From contig NZ_JAGF01000001.1 in NCBI RefSeq assembly GCF_000526515.1, positions 1,984,001 to 2,048,000 of the forward strand: 64,000 nucleotides of DNA. Direction: 5' to 3'. The translations under genes were made by a program, and so were the position numbers. This document shows positions 16,265 to 24,920 of the stretch, one piece after another (the first letter of the stretch is position 1; each line of letters opens with the position of its first letter). The notes beneath the pieces were generated by a model. It was given only the letters and a program-made list of their open reading frames with translations, made no database searches and was not told the DNA's origin. The DNA is from Cellulomonas sp. KRMCY2. Its GTDB lineage: Bacteria > Actinomycetota > Actinomycetes > Actinomycetales > Cellulomonadaceae.

Positions 16265-16863
16265 GCCCGGTCCCACGGTTCGGCCGGCGTGCGCCGGGCG
16301 CGCTGGCCGTCGTCCTGGTCGCCGTGCTCGCGGGGTGCGGGTCGGGTGCCGGCGGTGGCTGGACCGACGACGGCGACGAGGCCGGCTACGTCTCCGGTGA
16401 CCGGTCGGTGACGACCTGGGACGGTGACGAGCGGACCGGGCCGGTCGAGATCGTCGGGGTGGACTTCGCCGGTGCCGCGGTCGACGTCGCCGCCTGGCAG
16501 GGAGACGTCGTCGTGCTCAACACCTGGTACGCGGCCTGCCCCCCGTGCCGCGCCGAGGCGCCCGACCTGGCCGAGATCGCCGACGAGTACGCCGACCAGG
16601 GCGTGCACCTGCTGGGCATCAACTCCACCGACGAGCCCGGGGCCGCCCAGGCCTTCGAGCGCACCTTCGAGCTCCCCTACCCCTCGGTGCACGACGTCGA
16701 CGGCGCGGCGGTCGCGGCGCTGCAGGGCATCGTGCCGGTCGCTGCCGTGCCCACCACCGTGCTGCTGGACCGCCAGGGCGACGTCGCCGCACGGATCCTC
16801 GGCCTCGCCGATCCCTCCACGTTGCGGACCCTGATCGACGACCTCCTGGACGAGCCGGCGTGA
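16261..16863 (+). CDS. TlpA/ResA-type thiol-disulfide oxidoreductase, lipoprotein
   Basis: Extracytoplasmic thioredoxin-fold reductant that prepares apocytochrome c cysteines for heme attachment. The N-terminal hydrophobic stretch ends in a lipobox LAGC with the lipidated Cys at about residue 26. The active site is WYAACPPCRAEAP, and the TlpA insert and cis-Pro (VAAVPTTVLLD) follow. 200 residues, as expected. It sits between the phosphatase and ccdA, overlapping both by four bases (ATGA and GTGA), so electrons would flow from CcdA to this protein and then to cytochrome c. Confidence 0.93.
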   Translation: MSPVPRFGRRAPGALAVVLVAVLAGCGSGAGGGWTDDGDEAGYVSGDRSVTTWDGDERTGPVEIVGVDFAGAAVDVAAWQGDVVVLNTWYAACPPCRAEAPDLAEIADEYADQGVHLLGINSTDEPGAAQAFERTFELPYPSVHDVDGAAVAALQGIVPVAAVPTTVLLDRQGDVAARILGLADPSTLRTLIDDLLDEPA

Positions 16864-17639
16864 CGGGCATCGGCGACACGTTCGCGGCGACCGTCCTGAG
16901 CGGGTCGATGCTGCTGGCCGTCCCGCTCGCCCTGGTCGCCGGGCTCGTGTCCTTCGCATCACCCTGCGTGCTGCCGCTGGTCCCCGGCTACCTCGGCTAC
17001 GTCACAGGCATGGCAGGCACCCAGGCGGCGGCGTCGGGCACGACCTCCCTGCGCGAGGTGCACCGTGGCCGGATGCTCGCCGGGGTGCTCCTGTTCGTGG
17101 CCGGCTTCACTGTCGTCTTCGTGCTCTTCGGGGTGCTGGCCGGCTCCCTCGGCTCGGTCGTGCTGCGCTGGAGCGACGTGATCACCCGGGTGCTCGGCGT
17201 CGTCGTCGTGCTGATGGGTCTGGTCTTCATCGGCTGGGTCCCGTTCGCCCAGCGCGAGCGGCGGCTCCGGTTCGCGCCGGCCGCCGGCCTGTGGGGCGCG
17301 CCGCTGCTCGGCGTCGTCTTCGGCCTCGGCTGGGCGCCGTGCATCGGGCCGACCCTCGTCGCGGTCTACACGCTGGCGCTCGACCAGGCGTCGGCCGGAC
17401 GCGGCGCCCTGCTCTCGGTCGCCTACTGCCTCGGCCTCGGCCTGCCCTTCGTGCTCATCGCCCTCGGCTTCGAGCGGTCGGCGCGGGCGCTGGCCTTCCT
17501 GCGCACGCACCGGGTCGCGGTGATGCGGGTCGGCGGCGGCGTGCTCGTCCTGGTCGGGCTCGCGCTGGTCACCGGGTTGTGGGGCGTCTGGACGCAGTCC
17601 CTCCAGGGTCTCGTCGGCGGCTTCGAGCCGGTGGTGTGA
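16860..17639 (+). CDS. ccdA: CcdA-type thiol-disulfide membrane transporter
   Basis: Six-helix membrane protein that passes electrons from cytoplasmic thioredoxin to the outside thiol protein TlpA/ResA. The two signature cysteines stand in SFASPCVLPLVPGYLGYVTG and GLGWAPCIGPTL, one in each inverted half. 259 residues from a GTG at 16860 overlapping the tlpA stop. Its own stop overlaps the resB start (TGATG). Confidence 0.94.
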   Translation: MTGIGDTFAATVLSGSMLLAVPLALVAGLVSFASPCVLPLVPGYLGYVTGMAGTQAAASGTTSLREVHRGRMLAGVLLFVAGFTVVFVLFGVLAGSLGSVVLRWSDVITRVLGVVVVLMGLVFIGWVPFAQRERRLRFAPAAGLWGAPLLGVVFGLGWAPCIGPTLVAVYTLALDQASAGRGALLSVAYCLGLGLPFVLIALGFERSARALAFLRTHRVAVMRVGGGVLVLVGLALVTGLWGVWTQSLQGLVGGFEPVV

Positions 17640-19270
17640 TGGCTGCCCGCGACCACCGCCCCGAGGGTCTGACGGACGACCCGTACGCCGCGGCCACGAC
17701 CACGGCCGAGCCGCCCGTCCTGCCGCGCCTCGGCGTCACCGGGACGCTGCGCTGGGTCTGGCGGCAGCTGACCAGCATGCGCGTCGCACTGATGCTCCTG
17801 ATGCTGCTCGCCGTGGTCGCGGTCCCCGGATCGGTGCTGCCGCAGCGTCCGGTGAACCCGGCCGCCGTGGCCCGGTACCTCCAGGACAACCCGTCGCTGG
17901 GGGTGTGGCTCGACCGGCTCGGCTTCTTCGACGTGTACGCCTCGGTCTGGTTCTCCGCGGTGTACCTGCTGCTCTTCGTCTCGTTGGTGGGCTGCATCCT
18001 GCCCCGGCTCCTGGTGCACCTGCGGGCCGTGCGGGCCCGGCCGCCGCGCGCACCGAGCCGGTTCGAGCGGTTCGCGGTGCGCGACGAGGTCGTCACGTCC
18101 GCGTCCCCCGAGACGGTGGTCGCCGCCGCGCGCGCGGTCCTGGTCGGACCGCTGCGCGCCCTGCCCCGCTTCCGGGTCGACGACGCCGTCGAGCCCTCCG
18201 GTGCGCAGACGGTCTCGGCCGAGCGGGGGTACCTGCGGGAGAGCGGCAACCTGGTGTTCCACCTCGCGCTGCTCGGCATCCTGGTCTCGGTCGCGACCGG
18301 GCAGATGCTGCACTACCGCGGGCAGGCGATCGTCGTCGAGGGCAGGGGGTTCGCGAACGCGGTCACCGACTACGACACGTTCGAGGCAGGGACCGCCTTC
18401 GACCCGCGCTCGCTCGTCCCGTTCACGTTGACCCTGGACAGGTTCACCGCCGAGTTCAGCCAGGACGCCGCGGCCCGTCCGCGCGACTTCACGGCCGACG
18501 TGACGGTGCGGGAGCCGGGTGGCGAGGCCACCGCCGAGACGATCAAGGTCAACCACCCGCTGGCCATCGGTGGGGCGCACGTCTACCTTCAGGGCAACGG
18601 GTACGCGCCGGACGTCACGGTCCGCGACGCGGCCGGCGAGATCGCGTTCGCCGGGCCGGTGCCCTTCCTGCCGGAGGACCCGCAGTACCTCTCGCGGGGG
18701 GTGATCAAGGTGCCCGACGTCTCGGTCGGCGAGCAGATCGGCATCATCGGGTACCTCCTGCCCACCGCCGTCGTCACCGAGGCCGGTGCCTCGTCGGTGT
18801 ACCCGCAGCCGGACAACCCGCTGCTGGTCCTGACGGTGTGGCACGGTGACCTCGGGCTCGACGGCGGTGTGCCGCAGAACGTCTACCAGCTCGACACGAC
18901 CGCCATGACGCAGGCCGTCGAGACGGACGGGACGCCGACCACCTTCTTCGTCGAGGCCGGGCAGACTGTCGACCTGCCCGACGGGCTCGGCACGATCACC
19001 TGGGACGGCCTGCCGCGGTTCGTCGCCCTCGACCTGCGGCACGACCCGGCCCTCGGTGCGATCCTCGCGTTCGCGATCGCCGCCATCGTCGGGCTGGCCG
19101 TGTCGTTGTTCACGCCGAGGCGCCGGTTGTGGCTGCGGATCCGCCGTGTCGACGGACGTACAGTGGTCGCCGGTGCGGCCCTGGCCCGTGGCGACGACGT
19201 CGGGCTCGATGGTGAGCTCGCCCGGGTCATGGATGCCGTACGGGCGCTGGACGAGAGGCACGACGCATGA
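17639..19270 (+). CDS. resB: ResB-like cytochrome c biogenesis protein (system II)
   Basis: Membrane subunit (Ccs1/ResB) of the system II cytochrome c synthase. Of 543 residues, hydrophobic segments appear at about 50–70 (MRVALMLLMLLAVVAVPGSV), 100–125, 205–225 and near 475–495, with a large extracytoplasmic domain between the third and fourth. This matches the family topology of four helices. The N-terminal 40 residues are polar and cytoplasmic. Coupled to ccdA (TGATG) and to ccsB (ATGA). Together with CcsB it delivers heme and joins it to the CxxCH motif of apocytochrome c. Confidence 0.93.
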   Translation: MAARDHRPEGLTDDPYAAATTTAEPPVLPRLGVTGTLRWVWRQLTSMRVALMLLMLLAVVAVPGSVLPQRPVNPAAVARYLQDNPSLGVWLDRLGFFDVYASVWFSAVYLLLFVSLVGCILPRLLVHLRAVRARPPRAPSRFERFAVRDEVVTSASPETVVAAARAVLVGPLRALPRFRVDDAVEPSGAQTVSAERGYLRESGNLVFHLALLGILVSVATGQMLHYRGQAIVVEGRGFANAVTDYDTFEAGTAFDPRSLVPFTLTLDRFTAEFSQDAAARPRDFTADVTVREPGGEATAETIKVNHPLAIGGAHVYLQGNGYAPDVTVRDAAGEIAFAGPVPFLPEDPQYLSRGVIKVPDVSVGEQIGIIGYLLPTAVVTEAGASSVYPQPDNPLLVLTVWHGDLGLDGGVPQNVYQLDTTAMTQAVETDGTPTTFFVEAGQTVDLPDGLGTITWDGLPRFVALDLRHDPALGAILAFAIAAIVGLAVSLFTPRRRLWLRIRRVDGRTVVAGAALARGDDVGLDGELARVMDAVRALDERHDA

Positions 19271-20283
19271 GTCTGGGAGAGGTCAGCACGATCCTCGTGT
19301 GGGGGGCGGCGACGGCCTACGCCATCGCGCTCGTCGCGTTCTCGATCGACCTCGCGCACCTCGCCGACCGGTCGGCCCGGCCCGCTGCCGACGCAGCCCC
19401 CGCCGCCGCCGATGTCGTTCGTGCGTCGGCCGCGGCGTCGGCTCGCGGGTCGGCTCGCGGGTCGGCCGGTGCCTCTGCCGCCGCCCCCGGCATCGTGCCG
19501 GAGGTCCGTCGTGGCGCCCGCCGGGCGGTCGGCATCGCGATGGCCACGACGGTCCTCGGCGCTGCCCTGCAGGCCGTCGGGCTCCTGCTGCGCGGCCTCG
19601 CGGCCGGTCGCGTGCCGTGGGCGAACATGTACGAGTTCACCCTGGTCGGCAGCTTCGTCGCCGTCGGGACGTTCCTGGTGCTGTGCAGCCGCCGCGACCT
19701 GAGGTTCCTCGGCACGATCGTCGTCGGCCTGAGCGTGATCGCCCTCGGCCTGGGTCTGACGGCGTTCTACATCCCCGCCGACCCGGTCGAGCCGGCCCTG
19801 CAGAGCTACTGGCTCGTCATCCACGTCTCGATCGCGACGATCGCCACCGGCCTCCTGACCGTCGCGTTCGCGGCCAGCGTCCTGCAGCTGCTCAAGGACT
19901 CGCGGGACGGCGGGTCCCCGATGCTCGCGAGCAGCCGGTGGCGTTCGCTCGACGTGCTGCCGTCCCCGCGTGAGCTCGAGGCGCTGTCGTTCCGGATCAC
20001 GGCGGTCGGCTTCGTGCTGTGGACCTTCACGGTGATGGCGGGAGCGATCTGGGCGGAGCACGCCTGGGGCCGCTACTGGGGCTGGGACCCCAAGGAGGTC
20101 TGGAGCTTCGTCGTGTGGGTCGTGTACGCGGCCTACCTGCACGCCCGGACGACCCGCGGCTGGTCGGGCCGGCGTGCGGCCTGGTTCGTCCTGGTCGGCT
20201 ACGCCACGGTGATCTTCAACTTCACCGGCGTCAACCTCTTCTTCCAGGGCCTGCACAGCTACAGCGGCCTGCCCACCGAGTAG
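19267..20283 (+). CDS. ccsB: CcsB (CcsA-type) heme-handling cytochrome c synthase subunit
   Basis: Polytopic membrane protein that exports and presents heme. The tryptophan-rich WWD-type segment WGRYWGWDPKEVWSFVVW is clear near residue 265, with conserved His residues before (VIHVSIAT) and after (YLHAR, LHSYSG) it that would ligate heme. 338 residues. The loop after the first helix carries an Ala/Ser/Arg-rich, repeat-containing stretch (about 40–75) not needed for the fold. Last gene of the five-gene unit; a GC-rich hairpin lies just after it, followed by a convergent gene. Confidence 0.94.
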   Translation: MSLGEVSTILVWGAATAYAIALVAFSIDLAHLADRSARPAADAAPAAADVVRASAAASARGSARGSAGASAAAPGIVPEVRRGARRAVGIAMATTVLGAALQAVGLLLRGLAAGRVPWANMYEFTLVGSFVAVGTFLVLCSRRDLRFLGTIVVGLSVIALGLGLTAFYIPADPVEPALQSYWLVIHVSIATIATGLLTVAFAASVLQLLKDSRDGGSPMLASSRWRSLDVLPSPRELEALSFRITAVGFVLWTFTVMAGAIWAEHAWGRYWGWDPKEVWSFVVWVVYAAYLHARTTRGWSGRRAAWFVLVGYATVIFNFTGVNLFFQGLHSYSGLPTE

Positions 20284-20293
20284 CCACACCCGC

Positions 20294-20311
20294 CCCCGCG
20301 GGGATGCGGGG
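20294..20311. terminator. Small hairpin between ccsB and the PLDc_N gene
   Basis: Stem ccccgc/gcgggg with a six-base loop in the 36-base gap between two convergent genes. Modest stem and no T-run; possible terminator. Confidence 0.4.
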
Positions 20312-20319
20312 TCGGGGCG

Positions 20320-20823
20320 TCAGGGGGTCTCGTCGGTGGGTGGCGGGGTGCTGTCGGTCGGGTTGGTGGGGGTGTCCTCGACGGTCGGGCCGGTGTCGGG
20401 GTCGAGCGGGGACGCCGGCTTCTTCCGGCCGCCAGGACCCGTCCCGCGACGTCGCTGCTGCTGCTCGAGGCGCCACAGGAAGTCGGGGTCGTCGTCCGGG
20501 GCGAGGGGACCGGGCCGGCGGACCGGCCAGGTGCGTCCCGCGGGACCCGGGCGTCGGCCGTTCGGCGGTACCGGACGTGTACCAGGTGCCGGACGAGCGT
20601 TCGGTCCGGGCCGCGCGCCCAGGGTCGGGCGCGCCTCGGGAGCGCGTCGGCTTCGGCTGACCAGGATCCAGGCGATCGGCCCGACGACGGGCAGCAGGAT
20701 GATCAGGGCGACCCAGGCGACGGGGTGGATGTCGGCGCGCTCGACCGGCTTGCTGCGCTGCAGGTCGATCAGCGCGTAGAGCGCCAGGGCGATCGGCACG
20801 ACGTAGAACAGGGCCTTGAGCAT
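20320..20823 (-). CDS. PLD-nuclease N-terminal-domain membrane protein
   Basis: Two hydrophobic helices at the N-terminus (ALFYVVPIALALYALIDL and VAWVALIILLPVVGPIAWIL) form the PLDc_N membrane module found at the front of cardiolipin synthases; no phospholipase catalytic HKD motif follows. Instead the C-terminal 110 residues are Pro/Arg-rich and disordered, with one ordered stretch (DPDFLWRLEQQQRRR). Function unknown. The ATG at 20823 has TAGTCT six bases upstream, so its message is likely leaderless. It is divergent from the DUF4229 gene with only 36 bases between start codons. Confidence 0.82.
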   Translation of the reverse strand: MLKALFYVVPIALALYALIDLQRSKPVERADIHPVAWVALIILLPVVGPIAWILVSRSRRAPEARPTLGARPGPNARPAPGTRPVPPNGRRPGPAGRTWPVRRPGPLAPDDDPDFLWRLEQQQRRRGTGPGGRKKPASPLDPDTGPTVEDTPTNPTDSTPPPTDETP

Positions 20824-20829
20824 GCGTCA

Positions 20830-20853
20830 AGACTAAGCGGCGCGGCCTAGGGT
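20830..20853. promoter_or_regulatory. Back-to-back leaderless −10 boxes, PLDc_N (−) and DUF4229 (+)
   Basis: TAGTCT (20835–20830, minus strand) and TAGGGT (20848–20853, plus strand) each lie exactly six bases before their start codons. The two RNA polymerases would occupy overlapping DNA, so the promoters should exclude each other. Confidence 0.6.
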
Positions 20854-20859
20854 GGCAGC

Positions 20860-21309
20860 GTGCGCCTGATCGTCTACTCCGTGCTCCGCCTCGGCCTGTT
20901 CGGGATGGCGCTCCTGGGGCTGTGGGCGGTGGGCATGGGCGGGTGGCTGCTCGTCGTGGTCGCGGCCTTCGTGGCGTGGGCGTTGTCCTACCTGGTCCTC
21001 GCCGGTCCGCGCGATGCCGCTGCGCTGTGGCTCGCCGAGCGCGCCGAGGGCCGGCGCACGTCGGGTGCGCGGTTCACCGCGGGCGTCGAGTCCGACGCGC
21101 TCGCAGAGGACGCCGAGGCCGAGGTCGCAGCGCAGGACGCCGAGACCGAGACCGAGGCCGGCCCCGGCACGGACACCGACGCCAGTCCGGAGACCGACAC
21201 CGACGCCAGTCCGGACGCCGGCGCCGACGCCGATGCCGAGACGGACGCCGACCCCACGGTCAGCGGACCGACTCAGAGCGCCAAGCCGAGTCCCAGCAGC
21301 ACGCCGTAG
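20860..21309 (+). CDS. DUF4229 family small membrane protein
   Basis: 149 residues: two N-terminal membrane helices (LRLGLFGMALLGLWAVGMGG and LLVVVAAFVAWALSYLVL) with the short conserved stretch AERAEGRRTSGARF, then a long acidic tail of Glu, Asp, Thr and Ala with imperfect repeats (TDTDASPE). Found in many Actinobacteria beside menA; function unknown. GTG start at 20860 by the leaderless promoter rule. Its 3' end overlaps the convergent menA gene by 37 bases. Confidence 0.82.
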   Translation: MRLIVYSVLRLGLFGMALLGLWAVGMGGWLLVVVAAFVAWALSYLVLAGPRDAAALWLAERAEGRRTSGARFTAGVESDALAEDAEAEVAAQDAETETEAGPGTDTDASPETDTDASPDAGADADAETDADPTVSGPTQSAKPSPSSTP

Positions 21310-22142
21310 GCGAGCTCGAGCGCACCGGTCCCGGCGAGCACGGGCTTGAGCAGGACGCCGCGCGCACCGAGCATCACCGTTGCGGACAGGATCCCTGCGG
21401 GGACCGCGAGCAGCAGCACCATCAGCGACCACGGGGCGACCAGCGCGCAGCCGGTCCCGAGCAGGATCGCCGCCCCGAGGAACACCGCATAGAGCCGCCG
21501 CGCACGGTGCTCACCGAGCCGCACCGCGAGCGTGCGCTTGCCGGCGAGGACGTCGGTCGGCACGTCGCGCACGTTGTTCACCATGAGCAGCGCGCAGGCG
21601 AGCAGCCCGACCCCCACCGCTCCGGCGAGCGTCGCCCAGGAGAGCCGACCGGCCTGGGTGTACGTCGTGCCGAGCACGGCGACCAGGCCGAAGAAGACGA
21701 AGACACCGACCTCGCCGAGCCCCCGATAGCCGTACGGGTTGCGGCCACCGGTGTAGGACCAGGCAGCGGCGATCGCCAGTGCCCCGACCGCGAGCAGCCA
21801 CCACTGGCCGGTGAGTGCGACCAGGGCCAGGCCGAGCAGCGCGCCGACCCCGAAGGCGGTGAAGGCGGCCGCCCTGACCTGGCCGGGTGTCGCGGCGGCC
21901 GACGCGGTGAGCCGCAGCGGGCCGACCCGGTTGGCGTCGGTGCCGCGGACACCGTCCGAGTAGTCGTTCGCGTAGTTGACGCCGATCTGGAGGGCGAGCG
22001 CGACGCCGGCAGCGAGCAGGGCCCGCCCGACCGAGGCCTCGCCGAGCTGGGCGGCAGCGCCGGTGCCGACCAGGACGGGCGCCGCTGCCGCAGGCAGCGT
22101 GCGCGGGCGTGCACCCTCGATCCACTCGGCAGGTGTCGCCAT
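21273..22142 (-). CDS. menA: 1,4-dihydroxy-2-naphthoate prenyltransferase MenA
   Basis: Membrane prenyltransferase of the UbiA family; attaches the polyprenyl chain to 1,4-dihydroxy-2-naphthoate, giving demethylmenaquinone. Mg-binding motifs are present: NYANDYSDGVRGTD at about 55–68 and NNVRDVPTDVLAGKRTLAVR at about 188–207. The remainder forms eight or nine hydrophobic helices. 289 residues, the normal length. It lies 78 bases after menE in the same direction. The prenyl donor would come from the polyprenyl synthase at 51043. Confidence 0.95.
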   Translation of the reverse strand: MATPAEWIEGARPRTLPAAAAPVLVGTGAAAQLGEASVGRALLAAGVALALQIGVNYANDYSDGVRGTDANRVGPLRLTASAAATPGQVRAAAFTAFGVGALLGLALVALTGQWWLLAVGALAIAAAWSYTGGRNPYGYRGLGEVGVFVFFGLVAVLGTTYTQAGRLSWATLAGAVGVGLLACALLMVNNVRDVPTDVLAGKRTLAVRLGEHRARRLYAVFLGAAILLGTGCALVAPWSLMVLLLAVPAGILSATVMLGARGVLLKPVLAGTGALELAYGVLLGLGLAL

Positions 22143-22220
22143 CGTGCTCCGTCCAGGTCGGTGCGCCGGAGAGTGCGGGCGCAGGTCGTTCGTCGGTCGG
22201 GCCGTCGTCCGGCCCTGGTC

Positions 22221-23540
22221 CTAGGTGTCGCGGTCGAGTGCCACCGCAGCGCGACGGCTGACCTCGGCCCGGTCCACCTTGCCCGGTCCGCGCTCGGGGA
22301 GCGATGTGACGAGCAGGAGGTGACGCGGTGCCGCGGCGCCTCCCAGGCTACGGGTCACGGCCTCGCGCAGCCGCTCGAGCGTCGGTCCGGCGCTGGTCCC
22401 GGCGCCGGTCGCGGGCACGACGACGGCCGCCAGCACGTGTCCCCACTCGGCGTCCGGCACTCCCACGACGCAGACCTGGCCGACGCCGGCGACCCCGGCC
22501 AGGGCGGCCTCGACGGCAGCCGGTGCGACCTTGTGCCCGCCGGTGACCACGACGTCGTCGCTGCGCCCGAGGATGCTCAGCACGCCGTCGTCCAGGTCGC
22601 CGAGGTCGCGCGTGCGGAACCAGCGCACGCCGTCGGCATCGGTCGTGAACGCGACGTCGTCGGGGTGCGCCGGGCCGGCGGCACCGTCCGGGAGCCCGAT
22701 GCCCTGGCCGTCTACCCGGCCGGTGCCCTGCGGACCGTCGGGCAGGTAGCCGCGGGCGAGCACCGGGCCGGCGAGCCGCACACCGTCGGCGTGCACCGCG
22801 ACCCGTACCCCGGCCAGCGGACGGCCGTCGTACACGCAGCCACCGCAGGTCTCGGTCATCCCGTACGTCGTCACGACCCGTAGTCCCGCGCCGCGTGCCC
22901 GGTCGAGCAGGTCCGGGCTCACGGCCGCGCCACCGAGCAGGACGGCGTCCAGGTGGCGCAGCGGTGCGAGCTCCGCGGGCAGCCGACCGTCGCTGCCGCA
23001 CGCCACCAGGACGCGGTGCAGCTGGGTCGGCACGAGGGACGTGTAGAGCGGCTGCCCGCGCGGGCGGTCGGCGTGCGCCTGCGCCACGGCGCGCGCGAAC
23101 CCGGCCGGGTCGAAGCCGCCGACCGCCGGGACGACGACGGGCCGGGTAGCGGCCAGGATCGACCGCACCAGGACCTGGAGCCCGGCGATGTGCCCGAGGG
23201 GCAGGGCGAGCACCCAACGGCCCGGGCCGTCCAGCCGGTCGGCGGTCGCGGTCGCGGAGGCCCGCAGGGCGTCGGTGTCCAGCATCACGTCGCGGGCCTC
23301 GCCGGTCGAGCCCGAGGTCCGCACGACGAGCGCGACCGCCGCCGGCACGACGCCGGCCCGCGACGGTCTCCCGCGTGTTGTTGCTGCTGCTGTTGCCGCT
23401 GCCGTGGCCGCCGGCGCCGCCGGGATCGGCGCGAGGGCGGGTCCGGAGCCGTCGATCGCGGCCCGCAGAGCGACGGTGAGCCGGTCCGCGGCCACCGCCG
23501 AGGTCGGCCCGATCGGCAGGCGACGGAGCGATCGGTCCAC
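22221..23540 (-). CDS. menE: O-succinylbenzoate–CoA ligase MenE
   Basis: AMP-forming acyl-CoA ligase that activates 2-succinylbenzoate. ANL motifs: VRTSGSTGEARDVML (P-loop) near residue 73, TYGMTETCGG near 225, GRSDDVVVTGGHKV near 343 and the catalytic Lys in GPGKVDR near the end. 439 residues, short for the superfamily but usual for actinobacterial MenE. A low-complexity Ala/Thr tract (about 42–57) separates the N-terminus from the core. The GTG at 23540 has TAGGGT six bases before it. Transcribed with menA. Confidence 0.94.
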   Translation of the reverse strand: MDRSLRRLPIGPTSAVAADRLTVALRAAIDGSGPALAPIPAAPAATAAATAAATTRGRPSRAGVVPAAVALVVRTSGSTGEARDVMLDTDALRASATATADRLDGPGRWVLALPLGHIAGLQVLVRSILAATRPVVVPAVGGFDPAGFARAVAQAHADRPRGQPLYTSLVPTQLHRVLVACGSDGRLPAELAPLRHLDAVLLGGAAVSPDLLDRARGAGLRVVTTYGMTETCGGCVYDGRPLAGVRVAVHADGVRLAGPVLARGYLPDGPQGTGRVDGQGIGLPDGAAGPAHPDDVAFTTDADGVRWFRTRDLGDLDDGVLSILGRSDDVVVTGGHKVAPAAVEAALAGVAGVGQVCVVGVPDAEWGHVLAAVVVPATGAGTSAGPTLERLREAVTRSLGGAAAPRHLLLVTSLPERGPGKVDRAEVSRRAAVALDRDT

Positions 23541-23546
23541 CGCCCC

Positions 23547-23568
23547 ACCCTAGGTGAGGTCGTAGAGT
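23547..23568. promoter_or_regulatory. Divergent promoter region of menE (−) and the DUF3048 gene (+)
   Basis: Minus strand: TAGGGT (23552–23547) is six bases before the menE GTG, predicting a leaderless message. Plus strand: TAGAGT (23563–23568) would start a transcript with a leader of about 80 bases and a normal ribosome site before 23656. The two genes therefore start from the same region but by different initiation modes. Confidence 0.55.
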
Positions 23569-23655
23569 GATCCGGGCGCTCGCCGCATGGCGGGTGCTGC
23601 ACGACGAGACAGGACTGCGTCGGCCGCTGGCGCCGGCACGAGAAGGAGTTGCCCC

Positions 23656-24759
23656 GTGGCGTCTTGGACCACGACCGTTACGTCCGTCCCGACCCGCGGA
23701 ACCCTCGCCAGGGCTGCTGCTGCGGGTGTCGCCCTGCTCCTCGGTCTCGCGGCCTGCAGCGCCTCGCCGCCACCGTCGCCGGTGACTCCCGACCCGGTCA
23801 CCATGACGCCGACCGTCGACCCGTCGCGGGCGGCGCCGCCCGAGCCCGTCGTGCCCATCGTCTGGCCGCTGACGGGTGTCGCGGTGGCCGAGGTCGCCCA
23901 GCGTCCGGCCGTGGCCGTGAAGATCGAGAACACCAACGTCGCGCGCCCGCAGTCCGGCCTCGAGGCCGCCGACGTCGTCTGGGAGACCATCGTCGAGTTC
24001 GACGTCTCCCGGTTCGTCGCGGTCTTCCACTCGCAGGTGCCCGACGAGGTCGGCCCGATCCGCTCGGTGCGACCGATGGACCCGCTGATCGTCGCGCCGC
24101 TGCACGGTCTGCTCGCCTACTCCGGCGGTCAGCAGGGCATCCTCAACCTCGTCTACGACAGCGGCGTCCAGTCGATCAGCCACGACGCGGGCGCCGCGGG
24201 CCTGTACCGGGTCAGCTTCCGGGCGGCCCCGCACAACGTCTACGGCAAGCTCCAGACGTTCATCGACGCCGCCGACGGCGATCATGTCGCGCCGCCGCCG
24301 CAGCAGTTCGCGTTCGCGCTGCGCGCCGAGCAGGCCACTGCTCCGCTCGCCGGCACACCGGCGTCGAGCCTGTCCTTCACGCTCTCCGGTGCCTCGCACC
24401 CGTCCTGGGCCTGGGATGCCGCGAGCGGTACCTGGCTGAGGTCGGAGGGCAGCGCACCCGCGACGGCGGCGAGCGGCGCCCGGCTGTCGGCCGTCAACGT
24501 CGTGTCGATCACGGCCGACCACCCGGGTACCGGGTTCGGCGCCCAGAACGGCGCCGTGGTGCCGACCTACAGCCTGGTCGGCGAGGGTGACGCGATGGTC
24601 GCGACCGGTGGCACGACGGTCGCCGGCCGGTGGAAGAAGGCGGCGCAGGACGCCCCGATGCAGCTCTTCCTCCCGGACGGCCAGCCCCTGCTGCTCGCCC
24701 CCGGCAACACCTGGGTCGAGCTCGTCCCGGCCGGCCAGGGATCGATCACCGTCGGCTGA
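23656..24759 (+). CDS. DUF3048 (YerB-like) lipoprotein
   Basis: Exported lipoprotein: signal peptide with lipobox LAAC (Cys at residue 34), a Pro-rich spacer, then the DUF3048 N-terminal domain (WPLTG, AVKIENTNVARPQSGLEAADVVWE, VPDEVGPIRSVRPMD, GILNLVYDSGV) and C-terminal domain (QNGAVVPTYSLVGEGDAMV, GRWKKAAQDAPMQLFLPDG, PGNTWVELVP). 367 residues. The GTG at 23656 follows gaaggag at seven bases, while the longer frame from 23587 would bury the signal peptide. Function is not established in the family; a cell-envelope role is inferred from location. A strong hairpin follows the stop. Confidence 0.88.
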   Translation: MASWTTTVTSVPTRGTLARAAAAGVALLLGLAACSASPPPSPVTPDPVTMTPTVDPSRAAPPEPVVPIVWPLTGVAVAEVAQRPAVAVKIENTNVARPQSGLEAADVVWETIVEFDVSRFVAVFHSQVPDEVGPIRSVRPMDPLIVAPLHGLLAYSGGQQGILNLVYDSGVQSISHDAGAAGLYRVSFRAAPHNVYGKLQTFIDAADGDHVAPPPQQFAFALRAEQATAPLAGTPASSLSFTLSGASHPSWAWDAASGTWLRSEGSAPATAASGARLSAVNVVSITADHPGTGFGAQNGAVVPTYSLVGEGDAMVATGGTTVAGRWKKAAQDAPMQLFLPDGQPLLLAPGNTWVELVPAGQGSITVG

Positions 24760-24771
24760 CCCGATCGACAG

Positions 24772-24801
24772 GGACCCGCCCGGCACCTGCCGGGCGGGTC
24801 C
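24772..24801 (+). terminator. Hairpin terminator after the DUF3048 gene
   Basis: A 12-bp stem ggacccgcccgg/ccgggcgggtcc with loop cacctg (two more pairs can close inside), 12 bases after the stop codon. Confidence 0.8.
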
Positions 24802-24920
24802 GCGTACGACCTGGGGATGAGTGCGTGCCGCCCGTGAGCGACCTTCGGCTGACCTGCGTCGCCCGGACGTGAGCCGCCAGACCGATCCGCGACCCGGGTC
24901 GTCCGCGGCAGGCTCGTGCC

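Noticed and set aside
22348-24786. Minus-strand open frame of about 812 codons across menE and the DUF3048 gene
   Set aside because: It is out of frame with menE on the same strand and antisense to the lipoprotein gene; composition is Arg/Gly-rich noise.
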